DNA of 64,000 nt from Streptomyces sp. NBC_01429 (GTDB lineage Bacteria; Actinomycetota; Actinomycetes; Streptomycetales; Streptomycetaceae). Below, piece by piece: positions 33,842-42,647 of the stretch. The DNA is taken from assembly GCF_036231945.1 (NCBI RefSeq), contig NZ_CP109599.1, forward strand, positions 5,793,501 to 5,857,500. The letters are read 5' to 3'. Under the pieces are notes generated by a model. The model was not told the DNA's origin, did no database searches, and was given only the letters and a program-made list of their open reading frames with translations. How positions within the stretch are numbered: the first letter of the stretch is position 1; every line of letters starts with the position of its first letter. The position numbers and the translations under genes were made by a program.

Positions 33842-35203
33842 ATGGATAAGCAGCAGGAATTTGTGCTCCGCACGCTGGAGGAGCGCGACGTCCGCTTCGT
33901 GCGTCTCTGGTTCACCGATGTTCTCGGGTTCCTGAAGTCGGTCGCCGTCGCGCCCGCCGAGCTGGAGCAGGCATTCGACGAGGGCATCGGCTTCGACGGT
34001 TCGGCCATCGAGGGCTTCGCCCGGGTGTACGAGTCCGACATGATCGCCAAGCCTGATCCGGGCACCTTCCAGATCCTGCCCTGGCGCGCGGAGGCCCCCG
34101 GCACCGCCCGTATGTTCTGCGACATCCTGATGCCCGACGGCTCGCCGTCCTTCGCGGACCCGCGCTATGTGCTCAAGCGGATGCTCGCCAAGACCTCGGA
34201 CCTGGGTTTCACCTTCTACACCCACCCCGAGATCGAGTTCTTCCTGCTGAAGGACAAGCCCGTCGACGGCAGCCGTCCCACCCCCGCCGACAGCTCCGGC
34301 TACTTCGACCACACCCCGCAGAACGTGGGGATGGATTTCCGGCGCCAGGCGATCACGATGCTCGAATCCATGGGCATCTCGGTGGAGTTCAGCCACCACG
34401 AGGGCGCCCCGGGCCAGCAGGAGATCGACCTGCGGTACGCGGACGCGCTGTCCACCGCCGACAACATCATGACGTTCCGGCTGATCATGAAGCAGGTCGC
34501 GCTGGAGCAGGGCGTGCAGGCCACGTTCATGCCGAAGCCGTTCTCGGAGTACCCGGGCTCGGGCATGCACACCCACCTCTCCCTCTTCGAGGGAGACCGC
34601 AACGCGTTCTACGAGTCGGGCTCCGAGTACCAGCTCTCCAAGGTCGGCCGCTCCTTCATCGCCGGGCTGCTCAAGCACGCGGCGGAGATCTCGGCCGTCA
34701 CCAACCAGTGGGTCAACTCCTACAAGCGCATCTGGGGCGGCTCCACCCGCACGGCGGGCTCGGGCGGCGAGGCCCCCTCGTACATCTGCTGGGGCCACAA
34801 CAACCGCTCCGCGCTGATCCGGGTACCGATGTACAAGCCCGGCAAGACCGGCTCCGCCCGGGTCGAGGTCCGCTCCATCGACTCGGGGGCCAACCCGTAC
34901 CTGACCTACGCGGTGCTGCTCGCCGCCGGCCTCAAGGGCATCGAGGAGGGGTACGAACTCCCGGCGGGCGCCGACGACGACGTCTGGGCGCTCTCCGACT
35001 CCGAGCGCCGCGCGATGGGCATCGAGCCCCTCCCGCAGAACCTGGGCGAGGCGATCTCCCTGATGGAGCGCAGCGAACTGGTGGCGGAGACGCTCGGCGA
35101 GCACGTCTTCGACTTCTTCCTGCGCAACAAGAAGCAGGAGTGGGAGGAGTACCGCTCCGAGGTGACGGCCTTCGAGCTGAAGAAGAACCTTCCGGTGCTG
35201 TAG
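33842..35203 (+). CDS. glnA2: Glutamine synthetase-like ligase, GlnA2 type (gamma-glutamylpolyamine synthetase group)
   Basis: A 453-residue GS-fold protein. Active-site segments are visible: GFDGSAIEGFARVYESDM, HPEIEFFLL, GSGMHTHLSLF, SYKRIWGG and NNRSALIRVPMYKPG. The region that in GSI-beta carries the adenylylated Tyr (NLYDLP) reads DDVWALSDSE here, so GlnE cannot modify it at that point. In S. coelicolor the corresponding SCO2241 product, GlnA2, is known as a gamma-glutamylpolyamine synthetase. I infer the same role here: ATP-dependent glutamylation of polyamines in nitrogen scavenging. A strong terminator follows. Confidence 0.9.
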   Translation: MDKQQEFVLRTLEERDVRFVRLWFTDVLGFLKSVAVAPAELEQAFDEGIGFDGSAIEGFARVYESDMIAKPDPGTFQILPWRAEAPGTARMFCDILMPDGSPSFADPRYVLKRMLAKTSDLGFTFYTHPEIEFFLLKDKPVDGSRPTPADSSGYFDHTPQNVGMDFRRQAITMLESMGISVEFSHHEGAPGQQEIDLRYADALSTADNIMTFRLIMKQVALEQGVQATFMPKPFSEYPGSGMHTHLSLFEGDRNAFYESGSEYQLSKVGRSFIAGLLKHAAEISAVTNQWVNSYKRIWGGSTRTAGSGGEAPSYICWGHNNRSALIRVPMYKPGKTGSARVEVRSIDSGANPYLTYAVLLAAGLKGIEEGYELPAGADDDVWALSDSERRAMGIEPLPQNLGEAISLMERSELVAETLGEHVFDFFLRNKKQEWEEYRSEVTAFELKKNLPVL

Positions 35204-35236
35204 CCGCAGGTCAGCGGGGTTTCCCCGCATGAACGG

Positions 35237-35275
35237 GACTTCGGGCCCGCGCCGTGACGGCGCGGGCCCGAAGTC
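35237..35275. terminator. Bidirectional terminator between glnA2 and the MDR gene
   Basis: A 17-bp stem (GACTTCGGGCCCGCGCC with its complement) closes a 5-nt loop between two convergent stops. Confidence 0.92.
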
Positions 35276-35326
35276 TGCTCGCCCGCCCAACGGCGGAGAC
35301 CGCCGGGGCCAGGGCGTGCCTGTGCG

Positions 35327-36319
35327 TCAGCCGATCTCGACGACGTGCTTTCCGCGTACCCCGCCCGCCTCCAGGGCCCGGTGCGCGGCGGCGATGTCGG
35401 AGAGCGGGCGGGCCGTGTCCAGTACGGGGCGTACGGCGCCGTCGCGCGCGTACCCGGCCAGTTCCGCCAGCAGGGCGTGCCGGGGGTTGCCGCTGAAGAA
35501 ACGCACCCGGCCGGTGCCGTGCACGGCGGAGCCGAGGATGTAGCCGAGGCTGGAGACGAGGTGGTCGGTGTCGAAGCTCACGCCCACCATCCGTCCACCC
35601 GGGGCCAACAGCCCGCGGAACGAGCGGAGTTCGGTGCCCACGGTGTCCATGACGACATCGAAGGAGCCGAGTTCCGGGCCGCGGGTCGTCGTGTAGTCGA
35701 TGACCTCGTCCGCCCCCAGCTCCCTGACGAAGTCGAGGTTCTTCGGGCCCGCCAGCGCCGTGACATGGGCGCCGAACATCTTGCCGATCTGGACGGCGAC
35801 ACTGCCCACTCCGCCGCTGCCGCCCCGTACGAGCAGCCGTTCCCCCGGCTTGAGCCGCGCCTTGTCGCGCAGGGCGGTGAGCGAGGTCGTGCCGCCGGCC
35901 AGGATCGAGACGGCCTCGGCGGGGGTGAGGTTCCCGGGCGCCGGGGAGATCTGCCGGGGGCGGACGGCCACGTACTCGGCTGCGCTGCCCAGCCTGCGCC
36001 CCAGCCCGCCCCACACCCGGTCGCCCACGCGCGGGCCGGGGGCCGCGCCGGCCCGGCCGGCCCTCCGGGCGCTCCCGTCGGCCCCGGCCACCTCGGTGAC
36101 CTCGCCGACGAAGTCGATGCCCATCCGCTGCGGGAAGCGGCGGCCCGTCACCAGGCGGAGCCGTCCGGCCCGGCCGTACAGTTCGCCCCCGTTGACGCCG
36201 ACCGCGTGGACCCGCACCAGCACCTCGCCGGGCGCGGGGACGGGCACCGGGACGCTGCCCTCGTACAGCACCTCGGGAGGGCCGTACCGGTCGTAGAGCG
36301 CCGCGCGCATCTCGTTCAT
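35327..36319 (-). CDS. Zinc-independent quinone-type oxidoreductase (MDR family)
   Basis: A 330-residue NADPH-dependent medium-chain reductase. GroES-like N-domain (MRAALYDRYGPPEVL, GIDFVGEVTEV), then LLVRGGSGGVGSVAVQIGKMFGAHVTALAG as the dinucleotide-binding site, and the ending HRALEAGGVRGKHVVEIG. The structural and catalytic zinc cysteines of alcohol dehydrogenases are absent. ATG 36319 is chosen; the longer frame to 37069 is not coding and crosses another gene. Likely reduces quinones or enones. Stands alone and ends at the shared terminator with glnA2. Confidence 0.9.
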   Translation of the reverse strand: MNEMRAALYDRYGPPEVLYEGSVPVPVPAPGEVLVRVHAVGVNGGELYGRAGRLRLVTGRRFPQRMGIDFVGEVTEVAGADGSARRAGRAGAAPGPRVGDRVWGGLGRRLGSAAEYVAVRPRQISPAPGNLTPAEAVSILAGGTTSLTALRDKARLKPGERLLVRGGSGGVGSVAVQIGKMFGAHVTALAGPKNLDFVRELGADEVIDYTTTRGPELGSFDVVMDTVGTELRSFRGLLAPGGRMVGVSFDTDHLVSSLGYILGSAVHGTGRVRFFSGNPRHALLAELAGYARDGAVRPVLDTARPLSDIAAAHRALEAGGVRGKHVVEIG

Positions 36320-36726
36320 TTGCCTGGGCCGTCCTTGGTCGTCTCGTCCGTAGCGCCTGCGCGAGGGGATGTTCCACCCCGCGTTTCCCAGGCTAGGCAG
36401 GGAAACGGACGATCCGGCGGGCGTGGGCCGAAGTGAGAGAGACGGCTGTCCGGTCCTCTCGGAAGGAGGCGATCGTGGCCGTCCCCAGGACGGCGGACGC
36501 GGGACGCTCTCCGTCCGCCGTGCCATGACCACGATCGCCCGCGGGCGGGTGCCACCCGTGAAGCCGTCACCGCGCACACCCCGCCCGAGACCGACCCGCC
36601 GTACCGGCTGCACCCCCGTGGCTGCCGGTGTCGCGGGTCGAGGGTGTTCATCCTTGACCAGTTGGAGTTTCTTTCGCCAGTCAATTTGCGCGATAGGGGA
36701 CGCTGTGTTAGCCCGTCCCGACCGGG
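36320..36726. other. Non-coding gap of about 400 bp
   Basis: Open frames cross this region on both strands, but none has a start with a ribosome-binding site, a recognisable domain or consistent codon use. A short AT-richer island near 36660-36700 may be promoter DNA for the MDR gene, though I could not align both hexamers. Confidence 0.5.
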
Positions 36727-37254
36727 TCAGAAACGCCAGCGGGTCTGGCTGTACGGCGCCCTGCCGAAGCCGAACGCCGTGCGCGGGTAGACCGCGAAGA
36801 CCAGCGCCGTATTGCCCGCCGGGCCCGCGAAGGCCCCGTCCCGTACGTCGAAGTGCCAGTCCGGGCCGTACTTCGCCTCCCACGCCTCCGCCAGGGCCGT
36901 CAGCCTGCCGTCGTCCGTCACCCGTACCGCCGTGCCCTCGACCACCAGGTCGTATCCCGTGCGCAGGGCGTTCGTGCCGGTGGTGAGGACGACCTCCGGA
37001 CTGTGGGCGAGGTTCATGGCCTTGCGCTCGGCGGCGCCGGTGCAGAAATACAGCGCGCCGTCCCACCACAGGGCCAGCAGGGGCGTGACGTGGGGGCGCC
37101 CCTCCGGCCGCACGGTGGTCAGCCAGAAGACCTCCGCCCCGGCGAGCAGATCGAGGGCCTCCCGCCAGGGCAGGGCCTCGGCCTCCGGCTCGCCGTAACG
37201 GGGGTCCAGTTCGGTGCGGGGGACACGGGCGCCGCCGGGGTCCTTCGCTGACAT
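36727..37254 (-). CDS. Pyridoxamine 5'-phosphate oxidase-fold flavin protein
   Basis: A 175-residue split-barrel protein. EVFWLTTVRPEGRPHVTPLLALWWDGALYFCTG is the flavin-binding PPOX motif, and the C-terminus ends NTALVFAVYPRTAFGFGRAPYSQTRWRF, shared by a family of F420/FMN-binding actinobacterial proteins. ATG 37254. It may bind FMN or F420 and reduce a small molecule. It is divergent from glnE across 226 bp containing a short repeat. Confidence 0.88.
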   Translation of the reverse strand: MSAKDPGGARVPRTELDPRYGEPEAEALPWREALDLLAGAEVFWLTTVRPEGRPHVTPLLALWWDGALYFCTGAAERKAMNLAHSPEVVLTTGTNALRTGYDLVVEGTAVRVTDDGRLTALAEAWEAKYGPDWHFDVRDGAFAGPAGNTALVFAVYPRTAFGFGRAPYSQTRWRF

Positions 37255-37316
37255 GGTGTGCCGTCCTCTCTTCTCGGTCCGCGGGGCCGGGCGGGTCCCG
37301 GGCCCTGCTCGTTCAC

Positions 37317-37361
37317 TGGCCGTCCATCCACTGGCCGTTCATCCATAGACCGTTCATCCAT
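37317..37361 (+). repeat. Short 15-bp tandem repeat upstream of glnE
   Basis: Three units of the type TGGCCGTTCATCCAT / AGACCGTTCATCCAT in a row, with a fourth decayed copy. It lies in the intergenic region between the PPOX gene and glnE. Confidence 0.85.
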
Positions 37362-37480
37362 AGACCGCGCGCGGTCCCGCGACTCATCGGTCCCGCCTCC
37401 GCCGCCTGGTATTAGGCTCCGTTCCAGAGCGTGATCGGACGGGTCCACCGGATGGATCCGCGGAACAGGAGACGGCGAAG

Positions 37481-40400
37481 ATGGCACTGCCGGGGCGCAG
37501 GAGCAGCACGTTCACCCGCCTGCTGCGGCACGGTTTCACCGACCCGTCCGGCGCCGAGCGGCTGCTCGACCTGCCCGAGATGGCACCCGTACGGGCTGAT
37601 CTGATGCTGCTCGACGCGCTGGGCGGGACCGCCGACCCCGATCTCGCGCTGCACGGGCTCGCCCGGCTGGCCGAGGCGCAGCTGCCCGAGGAGCGGCGGC
37701 TGCTGCTGGACGCCGTGGTGACCGCGAAGCCGCTGCGCGACCGGCTGCTGGGCGTGCTGGGCGCCTCCGAGGCGCTCGGGGACCATCTGGCCAGGCACCC
37801 CGAGGACTGGCGGGTCCTGGTCACCTACGAGTTGGCGGACCTGCACCCCGGCGTGGCGGACTTCGAGCGCGGGCTCGCCGAGGCCACGGATCCCGTCGCG
37901 CTGCGGGTCGCCTACCGGCGCAGCCTGCTGGCCATAGCGGCCAGGGACGTCTGCGGGACGACGGACGTCGCCGAGACCGCCGCGGAACTGGCCGACCTGG
38001 CGACCGCGACGCTGCGCGCCGCCCTCGCGATCGCCAAGGCCGCCGCGCCCGAGGACGCCGCCGCGTGCCGGCTCGCGGTCATCGCGATGGGCAAGTGCGG
38101 CGGACACGAGCTGAACTACGTCTCCGACGTGGACGTCATCTTCGTCGGGGAGCCGGCCGAGCCACCGGCGGACGGCGTGGACGAGGGCGCGGCCATCCAG
38201 GCGGCGACCCGGCTGGCGTCCCATCTGATGCGGATCTGCTCCGAGTCGAACATGGAGGGCACGATCTGGCCGGTCGACGCCAACCTGCGTCCCGAGGGGC
38301 GCAACGGTCCGCTGGTGCGGACGCTGAGCAGCCATCTCGCCTACTACCAGCGCTGGGCCAAGACGTGGGAGTTCCAGGCGCTGCTCAAGGCCCGCGCGGT
38401 GGCCGGGGATCCGGTGCTCGGCGCCCAGTACATCGACGCCGTGTCACCGCTGGTCTGGCAGGCCGCCGAGCGCGACCACTTCGTCCCCGACGTGCAGAAG
38501 ATGCGCCGCCGCGTCATCGACAACATCCCGGCGGGACAGGTGGAACGCGAGCTGAAGCTGGGCCCCGGCGGGCTGCGGGACGTCGAATTCGCCGTCCAGC
38601 TCCTCCAGTTGGTGCACGGCCGCAATGACGCCTCGCTGCGCGTCGGCTCCACGCTCGAAGCGCTGGCCGCGCTCGCCGCGGGCGGCTACGTGGGCCGTAC
38701 GGACGCGGCGCAGCTCGACGACGCGTACCGCTTCCTGCGCGCCATGGAGCACCGCATCCAGCTCTACCGTCTGCGGCGCACGCATCTGGTGCCCGAGGAG
38801 GAGGCCGATCTGCGCCGCCTCGGGCGCTCGCTCGGACTGCGCGGCGATCCGGTCGCCGAGCTGAACCGGGCCTGGAAGCGGCACGCCTCGGTGGTGCGGC
38901 GGCTGCACGAGAAGATCTTCTACCGGCCGCTGCTCGACGCCGTCGCGCAGCTCGCGCCCGGCGAGATCCGGCTCTCCACCAAGGCGGCGGGCCAGCGCCT
39001 CGAAGCGCTCGGGTACGCGGACCCGGTGGCGGCGCTGCGCCATCTGGAGGCGCTCTCCTCCGGGGTGACCCGCAAGGCGGCGATCCAGCGGACGCTGCTG
39101 CCGGTGCTGCTGGGCTGGTTCGCCGACTCGGCCGACCCGGACGCCGGGCTGCTGGGCTTCCGCAAGGTCTCGGACGCGCTCGGCAAGACGCCCTGGTACC
39201 TGCGGCTGCTGCGCGACGAGGGCGCGGCGGCCGAGAATCTGGCCCGGGTGCTGTCGGCCGGGCGCTTCGCCCCCGACCTGCTGCTGCGGGCCCCCGAGGC
39301 GGTGGCCATGCTGGGCGATCCGAACGGGCTGACACCGCGCGGCCGTGACCATCTGGAGCAGGAGGTCCTCGCGGCGGTCGGCCGCGCCGACACGGCCGAG
39401 GGCGCGGTGGCCGCGGCGCGCGGGGTGCGCAGGCGGGAGCTGTTCCGTACGACGGCGGCGGACATCATCGGCTCGTACGGTACGGAGGAGAGCCCGGCCG
39501 AGAAGGACCCCGGCGCGCTCGTCGACCGGGTGGGCAACGCGCTCACCGACCTCAACGCGGCGACCCTCGCGGGCGCGCTGCGCGCGGTCGTCCGCACCCA
39601 GTGGGGCGACACCCTGCCGACGAGGTTCGCGGTCATCGGCATGGGCCGCTTCGGCGGCCACGAGCTGAGTTACAGCTCCGACGCCGATGTCCTCTTCGTC
39701 CACGAGCCCCGCGAGGGCGTGTCCGAGCAGGAGGCGGCCCGCGCGGCGAACGCGGTGGTCACCGAGATGCGCCGGCTGCTCCAAGTGCCCTCCTCCGAGC
39801 CGCCGTTGATGATCGACGCGGATCTGCGACCGGAGGGCAAGAGCGGCCCGATGGTGCGCACGCTCGCCTCCTACGCGGCGTACTACCGCCGCTGGTCGCT
39901 GGGGTGGGAGAGCCAGGCGCTGCTGCGCGCCGAGCCGATGGCGGGCGACGCTGACCTGGGCCGCCGCTTCATCGAGCTGATCGATCCGCTGCGGTACCCG
40001 GCCGACGGCCTCGGCGAGGACGCGGTACGGGAGATCCGCAGGCTCAAGGCGCGGATGGAGACGGAGCGGCTGCCGCGCGGCGCCGACCCCACGCTCCACA
40101 CCAAGCTGGGCCGGGGCGGCCTCTCCGACGTCGAGTGGACGGTCCAGCTCCTCCAGATGCGCCACGGCGCCGCCGAACCCGGCCTGCGTACCACGCGTAC
40201 CCGCGAGGCCCTCGCCGCCGCTCACGCGGCCGGGCTGATCCCGGCGGAGGAGGCCCGGATCCTGGACGACGCGTGGGTGCTCGCGACCCGGGTCCGCAAC
40301 GGCGCGATGCTGGTACGGGGCAGGCCGGGCGACACCTTCCCGTCGGACGGCCGCGAACTGGGCGCGATGGCCCGCTACCTGGGATACACACCGGGGGCGG

Positions 40401-40567
40401 CGGCCGGCCGCGACCCGGTCCCGGCGGGCGGCACACCCCCGGCCAACGGCACGCCCCCCGCCCACCCGGCGCACACCGCGTACAGCGGGGGCATGCTGGA
40501 CGACTACCGCCGCACGACGCGCAGGGCGCGGGCGGTGATGGAGAAGCTGTTCTACGGGACGGTGTGA
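37481..40567 (+). CDS. glnE: Bifunctional glutamine synthetase adenylyltransferase/deadenylylase
   Basis: A 1028-residue protein with two nucleotidyltransferase domains. The first catalytic motif GGHELNYVSDVDVIFV (about residue 206) and second GGHELSYSSDADVLFVH (about residue 724) carry the paired Asp residues. The two halves are joined by a helical regulatory region. It adds and removes AMP on the Tyr of GSI (GlnA) under nitrogen control. AGGAG lies 8-9 nt before ATG 37481. The C-terminal ~50 residues contain a Pro/Gly-rich insertion (AGGTPPANGTPPAHPAHT) before the final helix. The nearby GlnA2 lacks the target Tyr, so its substrate must be encoded elsewhere. Confidence 0.95.
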   Translation: MALPGRRSSTFTRLLRHGFTDPSGAERLLDLPEMAPVRADLMLLDALGGTADPDLALHGLARLAEAQLPEERRLLLDAVVTAKPLRDRLLGVLGASEALGDHLARHPEDWRVLVTYELADLHPGVADFERGLAEATDPVALRVAYRRSLLAIAARDVCGTTDVAETAAELADLATATLRAALAIAKAAAPEDAAACRLAVIAMGKCGGHELNYVSDVDVIFVGEPAEPPADGVDEGAAIQAATRLASHLMRICSESNMEGTIWPVDANLRPEGRNGPLVRTLSSHLAYYQRWAKTWEFQALLKARAVAGDPVLGAQYIDAVSPLVWQAAERDHFVPDVQKMRRRVIDNIPAGQVERELKLGPGGLRDVEFAVQLLQLVHGRNDASLRVGSTLEALAALAAGGYVGRTDAAQLDDAYRFLRAMEHRIQLYRLRRTHLVPEEEADLRRLGRSLGLRGDPVAELNRAWKRHASVVRRLHEKIFYRPLLDAVAQLAPGEIRLSTKAAGQRLEALGYADPVAALRHLEALSSGVTRKAAIQRTLLPVLLGWFADSADPDAGLLGFRKVSDALGKTPWYLRLLRDEGAAAENLARVLSAGRFAPDLLLRAPEAVAMLGDPNGLTPRGRDHLEQEVLAAVGRADTAEGAVAAARGVRRRELFRTTAADIIGSYGTEESPAEKDPGALVDRVGNALTDLNAATLAGALRAVVRTQWGDTLPTRFAVIGMGRFGGHELSYSSDADVLFVHEPREGVSEQEAARAANAVVTEMRRLLQVPSSEPPLMIDADLRPEGKSGPMVRTLASYAAYYRRWSLGWESQALLRAEPMAGDADLGRRFIELIDPLRYPADGLGEDAVREIRRLKARMETERLPRGADPTLHTKLGRGGLSDVEWTVQLLQMRHGAAEPGLRTTRTREALAAAHAAGLIPAEEARILDDAWVLATRVRNGAMLVRGRPGDTFPSDGRELGAMARYLGYTPGAAAGRDPVPAGGTPPANGTPPAHPAHTAYSGGMLDDYRRTTRRARAVMEKLFYGTV

Positions 40568-40576
40568 GGGGCGCGG

Positions 40577-40596
40577 CCGGGGCGGCGCCGCCCCGG
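40577..40596. terminator. GC palindrome between glnE and glutaminase
   Basis: A 20-bp perfect palindrome (CCGGGGCGGC and its complement) between convergent stops 43 bp apart. Acts plausibly as a bidirectional terminator. Confidence 0.65.
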
Positions 40597-40609
40597 CGGA
40601 CCGGCCCGG

Positions 40610-41530
40610 TCAGAAGACCGACCAGCCGGTGGCGGTCGTGAACGCGTCCAGCGCGGCGACCGCCGCCACCGAGTTGCCCACCGGGTCCAGGCTCGGCCCC
40701 CACGCGCACAGCGCGGCCCGGCCCGGCAGGATGGCCACGATGCCGCCGCCCACGCCGCTCTTGCCCGGCAGGCCGACCCGGAAGGCGAACTCGCCCGCCG
40801 CGTCGTAGGCGCCGCAGGTCAGCAGGACCGCGTTGATCCGCTTCGCCTCGCTGCCGGTCATCAGCCGGGAGCCGTCGGCGCGCAGCCCGTGCCGCGCCAG
40901 GAAGCGGCCGGCCAGCGCGAGATCGCGGCAGCTCGCCGCGATGGAGCAGTGTGCGTAGTAGCGGTCGAGGACCGTCTCGACCGGGTTCTCCAGATTGCCG
41001 TGGCTCGCGATGAAGTGCGCCAGCGCGGCGTTGCGGTGTCCGTGCCCGGCCTCCGAGGCGGCCACCACCGGGTCGGTGTCCAGCAGCGGGTTGCCGGACT
41101 CCTCGCGCAGGAAGTCGCGTACGGCCCCGGCGGCGTCGCCGGTCAGGCTGTGCAGCCGGTCGGTGACCACCAGTGCGCCGGCGTTGATGAACGGGTTGCG
41201 CGGGATGCCGTGCTCGGCCTCCAGCTGCACCAGCGAGTTGAACGGATTGCCCGACGGCTCGCGCCCCACGCCGCGCCAGATCCGGTTGCCGCCGTGGGCC
41301 AGCACCAGCGCCAGGCTGAAGAGTTTGGAGACGCTCTGCACCGAGAACGGCTGCTCCCAGTCGCCGACCCCGTACACCTCGCCGTCGACCGTCGCGAGGG
41401 CCATGCCGAAGGCGTCGGGGTCGACCGTGGCGAGCGCCGGGATGTAGTCGGCGACCCGTCCCGTGCCCGCCGTCGCGCGGGCGGCGGCCATGGAGGTGTG
41501 CAGAAGCTGCTGGTAGTCGGGCGTGTGCAT
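40610..41530 (-). CDS. glsA: Glutaminase A
   Basis: A 306-residue serine-dependent glutaminase of the beta-lactamase-like fold, converting glutamine to glutamate and ammonia. The catalytic SxxK is Ser66-Val-Ser-Lys69 in PFSVQSVSKLF. Other marks are NPFINAGALVV, YAHCSIAASCRDLA and GLPGKSGVGGGI. ATG 41530. It is convergent with glnE and thus part of a nitrogen-metabolism neighbourhood, though on its own transcript. Confidence 0.94.
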   Translation of the reverse strand: MHTPDYQQLLHTSMAAARATAGTGRVADYIPALATVDPDAFGMALATVDGEVYGVGDWEQPFSVQSVSKLFSLALVLAHGGNRIWRGVGREPSGNPFNSLVQLEAEHGIPRNPFINAGALVVTDRLHSLTGDAAGAVRDFLREESGNPLLDTDPVVAASEAGHGHRNAALAHFIASHGNLENPVETVLDRYYAHCSIAASCRDLALAGRFLARHGLRADGSRLMTGSEAKRINAVLLTCGAYDAAGEFAFRVGLPGKSGVGGGIVAILPGRAALCAWGPSLDPVGNSVAAVAALDAFTTATGWSVF

Positions 41531-41586
41531 GCCCGGATCCTCTCAGAACGGTCCTGGCGTGCACGCGCTCGCGGGCGCGCGGGGAG

Positions 41587-42291
41587 TCAGCCCGCGGGAG
41601 TGTTGTAGTTGACTATGCCCTCCACCATGAGGGCGGCCGCGCCCGCCAGTGGGCTGGCCGTTCCCTGCCCCACGACGTCGGGCAGCCGGTGCGCCTCGTC
41701 CTCGGTGACCGCCACCATGCCCCAGAACGCGTTGTAGCCCGAGGGATCCACTGGTTTGTCGGTCGCCGCCCCCACGGTCACGACGCCGTCCGCCTCGGCC
41801 ACGGCCAGCGCGCCCATCTGCCGCAGCGTGCCGGGATCCCGCTCCTCGGCGGCCACGACGCTCCACCCCGTCACCTCTGTCCGCCGCAGCGCGGCGAGGA
41901 GCTTGCCGGCCGTGTCCGGGCCGGTCACCACGATGTCGGGCAGGACGAGGGCCACCGGCCCCCGCGTCATCGGCAGGGCGGACCGGATCGCTCCGTCGAG
42001 ACCGGGGCCGCACGACTCGTCCTGGTAGACGAAGACCATTTGAAAGATCTCGGCGTAGCGCGCGAGATAGGCCACCGTGTCCAGCTTGTGGGTCCCGAAC
42101 ACCACGACCAGGCGCACCTTGAGTCCGCTCTTGGCCAGTTCGACAACGGCTTCCAGGCTGCGGTCCAGCACGGTGACCCCCGGAGCCAGACAGTGCAGCT
42201 CCTTCGGGTAGGACGCCCCGAAACGGGCTCCGACTCCGGCGCAGGGCAGGATGACCGAGACATCGGGGACGGGCGTGGACGAACTGTGCAT
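41587..42291 (-). CDS. Nucleotidyltransferase of the sugar-/IspD-like NTP-transferase fold
   Basis: A 234-residue protein. The opening VSVILPCAGVGARFGASYPKELHCLAPGVTVLDRSLEAV has the GxGxR...PKEL nucleotide-binding signature. LVLPDIVVTGPD supplies the metal-binding Asp region and SGYNAFWGMVAVTEDEA a later conserved segment. It should transfer a nucleotidyl group from an NTP to a phosphate or sugar phosphate; exact substrate unknown. It reads the same way as glsA, 57 bp upstream of it. Next to a divergent glycosyltransferase, which hints at a shared glycoconjugate role but is not proof. Confidence 0.8.
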   Translation of the reverse strand: MHSSSTPVPDVSVILPCAGVGARFGASYPKELHCLAPGVTVLDRSLEAVVELAKSGLKVRLVVVFGTHKLDTVAYLARYAEIFQMVFVYQDESCGPGLDGAIRSALPMTRGPVALVLPDIVVTGPDTAGKLLAALRRTEVTGWSVVAAEERDPGTLRQMGALAVAEADGVVTVGAATDKPVDPSGYNAFWGMVAVTEDEAHRLPDVVGQGTASPLAGAAALMVEGIVNYNTPAG

Positions 42292-42647
42292 CGAGCAGCT
42301 CTCCGGTGGTGTGGACGATCGGGGACCTTGCGTACCTCGCCGTGCGGGCGGCCGGAAGCGCGCCGACGCGGCACCGTCGGCCCCAAGGCACGCTGGCGCT
42401 CACCGTAGTCACTGAGGACGGCTCCCAGAAGAAAATCGCGGCGTTGATCGACCAGGTCGTGGGCGAGGGGTCCCCGCGGATGCCCGCCGCCGCGTGCGAA
42501 GGCACAAGTTTGCGCCGGAATGGCCGAGTTGGCCCATGGACAAGGGCGGGACCGGCCGCCTCCCGGCCCGTGCCGGGCGCCTTCGGACGTGTACCGTCAC
42601 CAGGGCTGACGGCCCGGTCGAGGTCCCACGACGAAAGAAGACGCGGA
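42292..42647. other. Intergenic region between nucleotidyltransferase and glycosyltransferase
   Basis: About 356 bp between divergent starts. An AT-richer patch near 42420-42450 (GAAGAAAATCGCGGCG) stands out, but I could not match any frame to a known protein. It probably holds the two promoters. A decayed gene fragment is possible. Confidence 0.4.

Noticed and set aside
36660..36700. Minus-strand TTGACT near 36680 considered as the -35 of the MDR gene
   Set aside because: No -10-like hexamer occurs at 16-19 bp; the nearest candidate is more than 20 bp away.
42306..42647. N-terminal extension of the glycosyltransferase frame
   Set aside because: The family starts at MRVLLSTYGTRGD; upstream residues are Arg/Pro-rich without similarity, and a leader lies there.
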